From positions 59,731,080 through 59,795,079 of the forward strand of contig CM045729.1 in assembly GCA_024760905.1 (NCBI GenBank): DNA of 64,000 bases. Direction: 5' to 3'. This DNA is from Plotosus lineatus. Its lineage: Eukaryota > Chordata > Actinopteri > Siluriformes > Plotosidae. The position numbers were made by a program, and so were the translations under genes. A model generated the notes under the pieces. It ran no database searches. It was not told the origin of the DNA and saw only the letters and a program-made list of their open reading frames with translations. Shown here piece by piece: positions 48,170 to 61,015 of the stretch (positions are counted from its first letter, which is position 1; each line of letters starts with the position of its first letter).

Positions 48170-48447
48170 TCATAAAAATTGTTCATCAGTTCATTTTCTG
48201 TAACCGCTTCATCGTAATTAGGGTCGCGGGGAGGCTGGTGCCCATCCCAGCCAACTCAGGGCGAGGGCAGAGTACACCCTGGACAGCTCGCCAGGCCATC
48301 GCAGGGCCGAAACACGCTGACGGCTTTGCAGCCTACTCTTGTTGAAAGTCAGCAATGGTTCTTTTACATGCCTCACACCATAGACAGTGAGAGACATGGC
48401 CGGCCTTTGATAACCCAGTTAGCTGCACTGGGGGTCATAAAAATTGT
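48170..48447 (-). mobile_element. Headless SINE, tail B (copy B5) with 13-bp TSD
   Basis: The element body is 48183-48434. The perfect flanks tcataaaaattgt are at 48170-48182 and 48435-48447. On the minus strand it begins at CCCAGTGCAGCTAACTGGG, so the whole tRNA head is absent, and runs through the body to tail B. Either it is a 5'-truncated copy or it belongs to a headless subfamily; the copy at 50.7 kb starts at the same point. Confidence 0.88.
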
Positions 48448-48578
48448 AGTAAAACAATTTTCTCAAAAAGCGTCTTAGATTCATATCACATTCTTAATCT
48501 TTGGACTTGTTCACAGCTATGTGGTTGGTGGATCCCATTGTCTTTATAAATTGAAAGTGCATGCCAGTTGCTCTAATT

Positions 48579-49182
48579 TAGTGAGTCTCAAATAGTGGGG
48601 CGCGCCCCCTGGGGGCCAGGGGGGGTGCATGTGACTCCAGGGAGCTAAGTCGAGGAGGTATGATGAAGCGAATGTAGCACTCGGCTTCACTTTGGCTCCG
48701 GTGAGAAACGAGGAAAGACCGCTGTGTTTACTGTGTCTGAAAACATTGGCAGCGGACTGCATGAAGCCAAATAAATTCAGGCGTAACTTAGATATCACAC
48801 CCCAATCACGCTGATGAGCTGTGTGACTTTTTTTTTCAGCGAAAACGTGCCGAATATTGCCAACAACCATCCCGCTTTGTGAATGTTACTCCAGCAAACC
48901 AGCGAGCTCTGTTAGCATCAGATAAAGTGGAGTACCAAACTGCTCAGTGTAGAAAACCCCACAGCACAGCAGAGAAACTGATCCAACCGACACGGTCTCC
49001 GTCATGCTGGATGACATCAGCGCTGTGAATATAAATCCAGGTCCCAGTTCAGCATTGAGCAGGAGCTGAGAGTTCAGTGTCGTGCTTTAAACCCGGCTTC
49101 GAAAAGCTGTGCACTGCGAAATGTGCTCATTGTACATTAATCTGGACTTTATCATTTTGAAAATAATAATAACAATAATAAC

Positions 49183-49233
<51 letters not shown>

Positions 49234-49687
49234 TGTTTTATTCATTTTTTTTGTTTTGTAGGTTAAAGTGTTTTATATATTGTGCTCCTGAGCTGATATT
49301 GCTGATCAATTAGAATTTATTTTTATTTATTGATTTTATTTCATTTTATTTTTTAGTATAGAATGGTTCAAATTGTTGGTCAAAAATGTTTACAGTTTAT
49401 GATAATAATGATATTTTTCTTTTTATTATTTCAGGCAAATTGATGCGCTTCAAATCTTTTTGTTTAAAGACTAGAAAATTGTTAATAAAGTTATTCTTTG
49501 TTGGAAGTTGATCTATATTTCTTCCTTTTTTTGTATTCCATAATGATAATAATGATTTATTATGTTAATACGGATACAGTGTTATGCAGAGGATTACTTA
49601 TAACAATTTTTAGACAAATAACACTTTATATTATGGGGGGGGGGGTCTTCCTCATCCTGGGGGCCAGAAAATAATTGAGAAGCATTG
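48579..49687 (+). mobile_element. BED-finger hAT element H3, copy 2
   Basis: The left end TAGTGAGTCTCAAATAGTGG (CAGTGGTTCTCAA-type, mutated) and the right end, inverted CAATGCTTCTCAATTATTTT, are flanked by the perfect 8-bp TSD ctctaatt at 48571-48578 and 49688-49695. The orientation is opposite to copy 1. It contains an (AAT)n array at 49179-49233 and G-runs at 48620 and 49635. Confidence 0.9.
48700..49100 (+). pseudogene. hAT transposase N-terminal remnant (ZBED5-like), copy 2
   Basis: Across several frames it shows a BED-finger remnant (RCVYCV..., then MKPNKFR-like residues), DFFFQRKRAEYCQQPSRF, NVTPANQRALLASDK and KPHSTAEKLIQPT. The last of these matches the conserved KPHTIAE-type motif of ZBED5/FAM200-like hAT transposases. 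Frameshifts and stops interrupt it. The catalytic and hATC regions are missing. Confidence 0.7.
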
Positions 49688-49789
49688 CTCTAATTAGCAC
49701 ATTTTAACCCCCCCCCCCCCCTCCAATCACCATGAAATTACATAGAAGCATGTTTGCACACAGATATTCAAGAGGACAGAAGCAGGGCT

Positions 49790-50250
49790 CCCAAGTGGCG
49801 CGTCGACAGGATGTGTGACTATTAACCCAGAGTTTACAAGTTTGAATCCGGTTTAATGCCACAACCATCCGTGGCTAGGAGTCCATGGGAGGTAATTGGC
49901 TGAGCTCTCGGCTGAGCTCTCACCTGAGGGAGGGGCAAGATACGCTGACTTCCCTGTCACTCACAGAGATTGTCCAGCCAATCATGGGTGTTTGTGAGCT
50001 CAGTTGTATGAGGGGGAGAATAGCACTTTCCCCCGAGTGTGTTTGACTGCACCCACATACGCATGGTGCTGCAATTCGAAAAGAGGAGGGTGGCTAGCAT
50101 TGCATATCATGGAGGGGGCGTGTGCATGCTTTTGTACCTCCCTGATATGTGGTGGTAGTGTGATACGGAAGACAATACTTGATGGGTGGGAATTAGATAT
50201 GACTAAATTAAGGAGAAAATGGGGGAAAGTAAAAAAAAAAAAGAAGTGCT
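49790..50250 (+). mobile_element. tRNA-derived SINE, family D
   Basis: The head is GGGCTCCCAAGTGGCGCGTCG, with box B-like AGTTTGAATCCGG about 50 nt later. The GC-rich body (GGAGGTAATTGGCTGAGC..., CCGAGTGTGTTTGACTGC) leads to a 3' end GGAGAAAATGGGGGAAAGT with a poly(A) tail at about 50230-50241. It is unrelated to families A/B and C. The frame at 50004-50279 is incidental. Confidence 0.65.
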
Positions 50251-50687
50251 GGAATCTAACATCCCACCCCCCCTTCTGAACGAGGAATGCCAGTACAGGA
50301 TATAAATTCCAGATGAGATATTATATTTATAAATGTGAATAGTGGATGTGAGGCCACAGATAAGAATAAAGGGTTGGCATACTAAGTTGTACTGTGTGTA
50401 GTTTCAAGGTTGCACCACTGGATTTTTTTTTTTTATTAAAAGTGGTTTGACTTGCAGCCAGAAACAAAACATTACCAAACACAGTTGTGCAATTCTTGCA
50501 ACCTTTATACTTTAACCACTTTCTCTGATGTGTAAAGCAGCTTATTACTGGTAATGCAAAAATGAAAGTTTACATTCATTCTTAATTGAATTAAATATTT
50601 AAGGATCAAACTATTTTTGACAATGTGTATATTCAACTTGTTCACAGCTGTTTTGCAATTTTATTCTTTACATATAATCTCTTTTAT

Positions 50688-50918
50688 TCATCACATCTTC
50701 ATTCATTCATTTTCTGAACCGCTTAATCTTAATTAGGGTTGTGAGGAGGCTGATGCCCATTTTAGCCATCACAGGGCAAAAACATGCTGACTGCTATGCA
50801 GCCTACTCTTGACTAAAGTCAGCAATGGTTCTTTTACATGAACCGCTCACCACAGACAGGGAGAGACATGGCCAGCCTTTGATAACCCAGTTCGCTGCAC
50901 TGTGGGTCATCACATCTT
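50688..50918 (-). mobile_element. Headless SINE, tail B (copy B6) with 12-bp TSD
   Basis: The element body is 50700-50906. The perfect flanks tcatcacatctt are at 50688-50699 and 50907-50918. It begins at the same body position as copy B5 (CCCACAGTGCAGCGAACTGG on the minus strand). It also has an internal deletion that removes the middle of tail B. Confidence 0.85.
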
Positions 50919-51612
50919 GTAAAATGATAATATTTAGATGAAAATGCTCTCTTAGAAATTTGTTAAAATAATCAGAGGTTAACACACGTCATCAAGTTGT
51001 TAGATGATATTCAAATATCTGAGGGACAGCTTGGTTCTTTATCACAAAAAGGACCCCTACACGGGTCTATAAAACTGCCTGTTTAAAAAAAAAAGTTATT
51101 TTACTGTTAATATTATAGGAGTCTGGCTGTGTTGTAAAACCTTAAATTGATAAAGTTAATATATTTCATTTAATTAAAAAAATTAACATTTATTTTTAAA
51201 AAGTGTAATTATTTTATAGAGTATATGTTCATATTTCATACTTTATTCATATCAGTCACACTGTAGGACTTTTTGCACATTTACAAAATAATAAAAATCA
51301 AATATAACATAGCTTCCATTAAAAAGTAAAGCACTAATATAAATCATTCTATTTTGCATACTGACATAAGTTACTGGGAGAAAGAACATATATTGATAAA
51401 TATTATTATTTGATTTTGACAAAATCAGTTGTCATATCACTAACCCGAATATATGCTGTATTAATATAATATGCTGTATTCAAATACATCCAGCAGGCAT
51501 TCCCAATCTCCTAATGTAGCGGGTCATTGTAAAAACAAAATCCTACTCTGTTACTGAAAATTTACAAATTAAAGAAATTAAATATGCTTACTGATGAACC
51601 ATAAGTTTCCAG
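50919..51612. other. Unassigned AT-rich sequence
   Basis: No recognised element or gene. Confidence 0.5.
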
Positions 51613-51985
51613 CACTTCAAGATGCAAGATTCAAGAGTCTTTACCATCATCATGTTCCCGCATAACGAAACGAGACTCAGCATAGAAAGGTGCGAACAAG
51701 TTAAAATTGTGCAAATGAGACAATAAACTGTAATATCATTGAGAACCGAACAATGAGCTATACAATATGTACATGAGTCATTATAAAATTGAATAAATAA
51801 GTAAATAAATAATAGTTTCAGAAAGGTGGATAGACTAGAATGTAAATGTCCAAAGTGGATAAACTAGAATGAAAATGAGATAAAGTGCAGCGGTACAATA
51901 CAGTCCTCGTGTTTGTGGATTCACCGTCCATTTACAAAGAACTGATGTCTGTGTAAGAGTGTGTGAGTATGTGTCAGTGGAGGAG

Positions 51986-52032
<47 letters not shown>

Positions 52033-52259
52033 GTGTGTGTTTGTAAGAAAAATTGCAAAGAGGTGGGAGGTGGAGGAGTAATGACTTTCACTGTACTGGG
52101 GTAAAAGCTGTTTTTGAGTCTTGTTGTCCTGGTCTGGATGTTTCTGTCCCGCTTTCCCAAAGTTAGTGGTACAAACAGTCCATTTCCCAGGTGTGTGGGA
52201 TCTGTTGCGATGCGACTAGCCTTCTTGTGTACCCTGACAGTATTTATTGTGTCGAGAGA

Positions 52260-52624
52260 TGGTGGACGGTGGCAGTGGTGGCCTGGTGGTAAAGGGCGCT
52301 GGATTGCTGATCCTAAGGTTGGGGGTGCAAGTCCCACTCTCCACAAGGTTGTCACTGTCCCCCAGTGCAGCTAACTGCGATATCAAAGGTTGACCATGTC
52401 TCTCACTGTCTACGGTGAGAGGCATGTTAAAAAACCATTGAGGACTTTCGACAAGAGTAGGCTACGTAACCGTCAGCGTGTTTCTGCCCCTTGCTAAAGG
52501 GTTGTGTCAGGAAGGGCATCTGACGTTAAACCTATGCCAAATCAAACATGCGAATCAGATTATTCACTGTGGCAACCCCTGAAAAACGGAAAAAGCCAAA
52601 AGGAAAAGAAGAGCTGGTGGACGG
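52260..52624 (+). mobile_element. tRNA-headed SINE, tail A (copy A4), inserted in the L2 LINE
   Basis: The SINE (52270-52614) has head, box B (GGGTGCAAGTCCC, one change), body and RTE-like tail A (GAAGGGCATCTGACG..., GTGGCAACCCCTGAAA). The 10-bp flanks tggtggacgg are at 52260-52269 and 52615-52624. It is younger than the L2 copy that it interrupts. Confidence 0.88.
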
Positions 52625-52928
52625 CAGCTCACAATCCCGTGTGCAGTTCTCACCACCTGGACCAAGTCCTTTCTATCCTTAGCAGTGCAGCTGTCGTAAC
52701 ACCCTGTTGCACTGAGACAGAATACTTTCTATTGTAGAAGTTCTTGAGCAGCTGAGAGGAGATTCCAATACGTTTCACCTTCCTGAGGAAGAAAAGCCGT
52801 TGTTGGGCTTTCTTCACCAGATGTGAGATGGTAACAGACGAGGGCAAATAAAATGTGGATTCCAAGGAACTTATTACACTTCACCACACACTTCACCACA
52901 TCCTCATGAGTACAAAGAGCAGCATGCT

Positions 52929-53240
52929 CTATTTTCCTGATCCTCCTTTTCCACTATGACCTTCATGATCTTGCTGGCTGTTCAGAATGAGGTTATTAGT
53001 TGAGTCCCAGTTTATCTGGTGCTGAATCTCCTCTCTGTAGTGGGTCTCACCATTGTCTGATATGAGGTGTACCACGGCAGTGGCAATGGCAAACTTCACA
53101 AGCATGTTTGTGGAGTGGATAGCAGAGCAGTCGTGTGCAAAGAGGCTGAAGAGGACTGGGCTGAGCAGACAGCCCTGTGGTGTTCCAGTGTTCAGTATCA
53201 GGGTGGATGATGTAGAGTTTCCTATCCTTACCACCTGAGG
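52929..53240 (-). pseudogene. L2-type RT fragment with altered catalytic box
   Basis: The frame reads [40 protein letters not shown], then [22 protein letters not shown]. Where L2-type elements have FADDT, this copy reads FAIAT, so the catalytic Asp pair is lost. Downstream of LILNSQ the frame no longer matches, which indicates a frameshift. It is non-functional. Confidence 0.75.
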
Positions 53241-53375
53241 TCGGTTGGTGAGAAAGTCCTTTTTTCAGTCAAACAAAGTAACACAAAAACATGAACGATG
53301 TGCATCTGCTAGGAATTGGGAAAATACATTTGACATATAGTTATGTTCGTTACAGATGGTAGAACATTAATACAT

Positions 53376-53446
53376 CAACTGAGAATTAACAAAGTTTATC
53401 TGACTTTTGAATGAAATAGAAGATAAACCTTGCTAATTCTCGGTTG
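53376..53446. repeat. 71-bp hairpin, copy 2
   Basis: It has the same length and outer arms as the hairpin at 13487-13557 (CAACTGAGAATTAACAA ... TAATTCTCGGTTG). By hand alignment about 61 of 71 positions agree. Surrounding sequences are not obviously alike. Confidence 0.75.
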
Positions 53447-53920
53447 CAAATTGAATGGTTATGTTTACAATTGTGGTATGGCAAGCAATCAGGAAAGGGT
53501 GTGCAGTCTAGTGGGCCTATAATGTAAGAGCAGCAACAGAATGAAATCCTCTCTTGACTGAAAGCTGTTGCTGTTCAGTATAGGGACACTTCTTATATTC
53601 TCTTGCCAGTAGATTTATACTTTTCAGGACTCATGGGAGGTTCATAGATGTTTGTGATATACCTACCTAGACTTCAGACTCTTGAAATATGTCTGTTGCC
53701 AAAAAGCCTGAGACAGATCTAGAAAAAAATGGTCTTATAATTTTTTTCACTATCAATGAATTCAATGTATAAGGCTTTAAAAATGAATTCTCTCCTAAGT
53801 GCTCTCCTAAGTTGCAATTTTGCAACATCACTTTATCACAGATATGTGTGTAAGCGAGTGCATTGTGTTTATCATGTTCAAATATTCTGTTCAAAGCTGA
53901 AAACAAATCCCAGATAGGAA

Positions 53921-54010
<90 letters not shown>

Positions 54011-54064
54011 AAGACATGAATGAGGCTCATTTTTATTTGCATGTCACTTTATGTGAATGATTGT

Positions 54065-54117
<53 letters not shown>

Positions 54118-54723
54118 ATGTTTTTAAAACTCAGGTGGTTTTAACTAATAACTGACTTTCAAGATTTATAAGATTCCTTGCTTACAAAAGTTTGGAAGAG
54201 TAACTATCTGAAGGGGAAATGCACTTATATTACAGTACTTTATCATTAAGAACTAGCGCACAGCTGTAAGCAATGTTGTTCAATGTGCATATGTTTTGTT
54301 TCATGCTGGCAGTTCAACACACCACTTTTGAGTATAGCCAGAAATTCATGGACAAACATCGCGTCAGTCCTGCACTTTAAAGCAGAATAAACAGAATAAA
54401 TAATATCACCCTCTTTAGTCATCTGTAAACATTGTGTTTTGTTATTTTCTTTTTGTTCTTTATTATCACTTTACTAACAGGAGGAAATAAATCAATGAAA
54501 GTCTTTAAAAACACTTTCATTGCTCTGTGAGCTTCCTTCAGCAAAATATTTCATATAAATGCATGTGACAGAGTCGGCTTTAGAGGCAACAGTGGGTTGT
54601 GAAAGTGGAGACACTGAAGTATCTACTTTTTATATAGATTTATCATCAGTAATATTTATCCTCTGAATGTCCTTTTCATATAAAATAATCCAATCAAGCA
54701 TGCAGGTAAGTGAAAGAGAGATA

Positions 54724-54796
<73 letters not shown>

Positions 54797-54828
54797 CGAG
54801 CGAGAGAGAGAGAGAGAGAGAGAGAGAC
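54724..54828. repeat. (CA)n-(GA)n compound microsatellite
   Basis: About 35 CA units are followed by GCGAGCGA and about 14 GA units. Confidence 0.95.
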
Positions 54829-55622
54829 TGCTGGGAAAGTAACTGTCATGCCTATAATGTAATGAAAAAATAACTAATGTGTCAGTTTTACAACATGAAA
54901 TTAATTTTAGCTTCATTTCATTTATAAGTCATTAATAATTTAAGATTTTGATATCATTGACAAACTGCTTACTGATATGTGGAATAATACTCTTTAGTCC
55001 CTGTTGTTACAGATAATTATTGCACAGCTGATTTATGTGCTGGATCCTGATTGGTCAATCATGGCATTCAGTAGTCTACTGTTTATTTTTATTTCATATT
55101 TTTCTAACACATTGTTGTTACATGTGATAGGCTGTTGTTTTCTTGTATCCCATTATGTAATTATTAGGAAAAGCAATTGAATAATTTTAAACATCAGAAT
55201 AATTTATAAATTAATATTTAGCATCACCCTTTGATTTCCTAAGTAATCATGTAATAAGTGGGATAATGTTCAGTGAAGTGATTATTATTGTGAATATTGA
55301 AGGTTGTAATCCTTTTAACATTCTCTGGTAAACTTACTCAAATGTTCTTTATTAAGATACGGTGCTTAATGACAGCACAGTCATGCTAATTTTGACCTAT
55401 TTAATGTTCTTTTAGTAAATTTTAACAAATAGATTCAAAATGCAATCAGTCTTCTGTGAGATACACAGTTGAGATATAGTGGGAATCAGGGACAGACATT
55501 GCACATGTAACTAAGTATCACAATAAATTATGGGGAAAACGCATGGAGCAAAAAAAAAAAAAAAAAAAAGTAATATATATAATCTGCAATATATTAAACA
55601 GTATATTTCCACAATAATATTG

Positions 55623-55966
55623 GTAGTATGTGCTCTTTGTGGGGGCAGTGGTGGTCTAGTGGTATATAGGGTGTTGGATCGCTGATCCTAAGGTTCGAGT
55701 CCCACTCTCCACAAGGTTGTCAGTGTCCCCCCAGTGCAGCTAACTGGGTTATCAAAGGCGGGCCATGTCTCTCACTGTCTATGGTGAGAGGTTCATGTAA
55801 AAGAACCATTTTTGACTTTCGTAAAGAGTAGCTGCAAAGGCGTCAGCGTGTTTCTGTCCCTTGCTAAAGGGTTGTGTCAGGAAGGGCATCCGACGTAAAA
55901 AGGCTGTGGCGACCCCAGAAAAAGGGAAAAAGCCGAAAGGAGATCTCATTCCACTGTAGTATGTGC
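55623..55966 (+). mobile_element. tRNA-headed SINE, tail A (copy A5), internally deleted
   Basis: The head (GGGGGCAGTGGTGGTCTAGTG), box B (AGGTTCGAGTCCC) and body are present. In tail A the segment between GGGCATCCGACGTAAAAA and GGCTGTGGCGACC is deleted. Possible 11-bp TSDs gtagtatgtgc lie at 55623-55633 and 55956-55966, leaving about 15 extra bases at the 3' side. Confidence 0.82.
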
Positions 55967-57028
55967 GTAATATGAGTAATTTTCTGAATGTGTGCAACTA
56001 CAGAAATACTGCGAAACACTGTGGCCACCTCGTAGTTTCAGGGGTCCTGATTTAAACTTTAGATTTGGAATCAGTAAGCAGAGGTTTCACATGTTCTTCC
56101 AGTGTCCGTATGGATCAGCTTCTCCACACCCCAACAGGATATGAAATTATGAATAAACTTTGGAATTTAGATGAGTGTCCATGACATTACTACACTATAA
56201 AAGAAGCGACATAACTGTAGTTTATTGAGATTCCAACTAGTGGATTTTCCCTATTATTCCTCAGCATAGCTCTGATTGAAATGATAATCATAATTAACAA
56301 AGCAGCTAAGATTTCAGCCAGAAGGCTTTCATCGCACATTAAATAGATGGATTACCTATTCCCAACTGATTTCTCCTCATTCACATTGAGAAAAGAGGGT
56401 AAATATCACCATGACTTTTTAATTAAAAGTAATATGTGCAGGAAAGGACAGAGACTGCAGATTTATTTTGGCAGCCTACTTGCCTGAAAATGACATTGGA
56501 GCAATTTTTGTCAACTTAAAAAGGACAAAACCTTGTTTGTTTATCAGAGGTCTGTTTTGTATGGCGTGGGTATGCTCATCTGTATGCTTAGTGTTCATCG
56601 CAAAACATCGGCTTTCCTGAGACCCTTGTGCGATAGGCTTGGTTTTGCGGCAGGCTAATAAAAGCTCATATTTGCATTTGTTTCTGACAGCCATGTGACA
56701 ATGAGGCATGACATCTGACATTTTAAAGAGGACGCTTTGCAATGGACTGGATACAACAGAAATAATGTGTTCATTCGGACTTCTGGGAAAGTAACCCGCA
56801 ATATGGAATTTTGAATTTAGAAATAAATGCTATGCTGTTGACTTTTGTTCTTTCTTGCTCCCTTATACATGAATCAGTTTCATCATGGCAGATATATTGT
56901 AAGTACTGTATCAGGTATTCGTCATGTAAACACACTAACAGATTGACTGGAAATATGTGTTCAAGAAGGATATTTCATGTAATGTCATGGATAAGCTAGT
57001 TAGCAATTTACATTTCGAAGACTGAGAC
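55967..57028. other. Unassigned, partly unique-looking sequence
   Basis: About 56330-56780 is of balanced composition without repeat signature, so it is a candidate conserved non-coding stretch. No gene is supported. Confidence 0.4.
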
Positions 57029-57364
57029 TTCTTCTTTTCCTTTCGGCTGTTCCTTTTTTTTTTTTTTTCAGGGGTCGCCACAGCGAATGTTTGATTTGGA
57101 ATCGGTTTTTACGATGAATGCCCTTCCTGAACAACCCTTAGCACGGGACAGAAACACGCTGACGGCTATGCAGCTACTCTTGTCGAAAGTCAGAAATTGT
57201 TCTTTTACAGGCCTCTTACCATAGACAGTGAGAGACATGGCCGGCCTTTGATAACCCAGCTGCACTAAGGGGACAGTGGCAACCTTGTGGCAAGTGGGAC
57301 TCGAACCCCCAACACTAGGATCAGCAATCCAGTGCCCTTTACCATCAGGCCACCACCGCCCTCT
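57029..57364 (-). mobile_element. tRNA-headed SINE, tail A (copy A6)
   Basis: On the minus strand the head GGGCGGTGGTGGCCTGATGG, box B GGGGTTCGAGTCCC, a body with a small deletion and tail A are present. The tail ends GGCGACCCCTGAAAAAAA...GCCGAAAGGAAAAGAAGAAG, and the A-run at 57056-57070 expands the RTE-like end. The TSD is unclear. Confidence 0.85.
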
Positions 57365-57445
57365 AAGACTAACTGACACTAATATCTTTATAACCCTGTG
57401 TTGGGGACAGACAGCTATGTAGCCATAGTTCTTGTCCTGAAAAAT

Positions 57446-57679
57446 GTTTTAATTATTATTATTATTATTATATGGATGCTTGTATAGCACATTATTCATA
57501 CAAGTGTATGCTCAATGCGCATAAAAATATTGCGTTGTTCTATCCTTTTGATGCTGAGCTCCAAGCAACAACTACCAAATTTTAATGTCTTATGGTATGA
57601 CGCGGCTGGATTCAAACTGCGACCTTCTGGAGGATAAAGTGGACACTCTACCAACTGAGCTAAATCCCCAGTTTTAATT
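57446..57679 (-). mobile_element. tRNA-derived SINE, family E, with (ATT)n tail
   Basis: On the minus strand 57670-57455 begins CTGGGGATTTAGCTCAGTTGG (box A TAGCTCAGTTGG matches the consensus closely) and carries AGTTTGAATCC (box B). It ends in an (ATT)n tail. The 9-bp flanks gttttaatt at 57446-57454 and 57671-57679 act as TSD. The total of about 216 bp is too long and too extended to be a tRNA gene. Confidence 0.8.
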
Positions 57680-57689
57680 TTGGGTGGTG

Positions 57690-58015
57690 GCGTATCATGT
57701 CGGCGTAGTGGGTATCACGTCTCCCTAACAGCAAGAACGTTATGGGCTCAAGTGTTTTTATGTGGAGTTTGCATGTTCTTCGTACTTGTGTGGGTTTCCT
57801 CTGGGTGATTTGGTTTTCTCCCTCAGTTCAAAGCCATGCGCATTAGACTCATTGGCTATTTCCAGATTTCCTCTTGATGTGATGGTGAAATGGTTGTTTG
57901 TGTGTGCTGACTCTGTTCAGGGTGTAGCTTGCCTTCACTGAGTGTTGGCTGAGATAGACTCTTGCCTCCCTGTGATCCTAGTGGGAGTAAGTAGTTCAGA
58001 AAATGAGTGAGTGAG
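57690..58015 (+). mobile_element. SINE family C, single-headed copy with tail B
   Basis: The tRNA-like head (GTGGGTATCACGTCTCCCTAACAGC) is followed by TATGTGGAGTTTGCATGTTC and ATTGGCTATTTCCAG. The 3' end TGATCCTAGTGGGAGTAAGT...CAGAAAATGAGTGAGTGAG is the same type as tail B in the A/B SINE family. Diverged. No TSD recognised. Confidence 0.7.
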
Positions 58016-59093
58016 GGCTTCAATATAGCACATTATGTTTGCAACCTGGTTAAAAACATCAAATTGTTAGCAAACATTTTGTTCCAGTGGACGGCGGTGT
58101 TTTTCCAAGTACATTTGTGAGGCTGGCTAGCATCTTTATGACCTTAATCAGGGTGGAAAGATTTGAGCCTTTGCCACTACATGTTTGCATGTATGTCTTT
58201 AGAAACCTAATAAATAAAAAATAGTAATGGCGTTGTAATATCGTCAACAAAATGCATCGATTTAATATCTTAAAATTAAATAAATAAAATGGTATATCGT
58301 CCCAAAGTATTGACAGGAAGCTTTATAGCAGCATCTGAGGCATCATTTTAACTTCAAATAGTGCAACAGAGTTTGCTAAAATACTCAGCTTCCATGAGCG
58401 CTTTCTTGTGCACTAGTGATCGCAGAGGCTAATCCGATCAAAATACAATCTTTTTGACTGCCTGTTCACATTATGTGTTGCAAGTGATCAAAATCCAATT
58501 GTGTTTTGACCATGCTTGCACTGTGTAATCCATACTGGTTGGTATAGCAATACATATGCATGCCAAGAGCTGACATTGGTGGGTGTGTGTGTGGGGGGGG
58601 GCAGGCATGGTGTATAGTGAACTGGGTTTACAAGAAAGCATCAGAGACTACTGTGTTCTGTTTTATTTCATGCAGCTGTCACTGCCAACATTACAGTGCA
58701 TAATCCATAGCACTCTGCGCTCACAGACGTTTTGTGCCTTGAATCATCTGTTACTTTCTTCATTCTGTATTCCATGTCGTTGTGTTTCAAGTCGTGCAGG
58801 ACACATTGAAATCCTATTTGAGAGGTGAAAACATTCAGACTGAGACACATCTGTATCAATTAAATCGGACCGCATTTGGAATCAAAACCTCCTTTAAATG
58901 TGGCTTGGATCAGATTTGTAAAAGTCATTTTTTTGTGTGTATTTTTTTTAAACTGTATTTAAACTGGCAGTCTGAACAAAGCTAGAGGTACGGGGTTGGT
59001 GTGTGCTCCCTTTTTCCCCATCTGTGGATTGCCCATATTTGGAACTGTGGCGTTCAAGTGATGCATTTCTGTTAGATATAATTAGTAGAAATA
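58016..59093. other. Unassigned sequence
   Basis: No gene or element recognised. Three overlapping small frames at 58583-58985 have no domain. Confidence 0.45.
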
Positions 59094-59215
59094 TCATTCA
59101 TTCATTTATTCATTTATTTTCTGAACTGCTTAATCCTAATTAAAGTGGTGAGGAGGCTGACAGATCTCAGCCAACTCTGGGCAAGGCCAGAGTACATCCT
59201 GAACAGCTCGCCAGA
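59094..59215 (-). mobile_element. Tail-B module fragment
   Basis: ATTCATTTATTTTCTGAACTG through AACAGCTCGCCAGACC is the antisense 3' part of tail B, without head or body. Confidence 0.65.

Positions 59216-61015
<1,800 letters not shown>

Larger units (their letters stand above)
51613..53263 (-). mobile_element. L2-type LINE, 5'-truncated and decayed
   Basis: The minus strand carries the later RT part and C-terminus of a CR1/L2-group [31 protein letters not shown] (about 53234-53150), then ISHLVKKAQQRLFFLRKVKRIG (about 52830-52770), then RIATDPTHLGNGLFVPL and TRTTRLKNSFYPS (about 52230-52090). The 3' tail is AAGACTCTTGAATCTTGCATC. It contains a (TG)n at 51990-52031. A SINE is inserted at 52270-52614. 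Multiple frame breaks are present. Confidence 0.85.
53264..55622. other. Unassigned sequence, one hairpin and several microsatellites
   Basis: It contains the hairpin at 53376-53446, (AT)n at 53928-54006, (CA)n at 54070-54114, (CA)n-(GA)n at 54724-54828 and an A-run at 55551-55569. About 53450-53675 resembles 25650-25905. No gene is seen. Confidence 0.45.
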
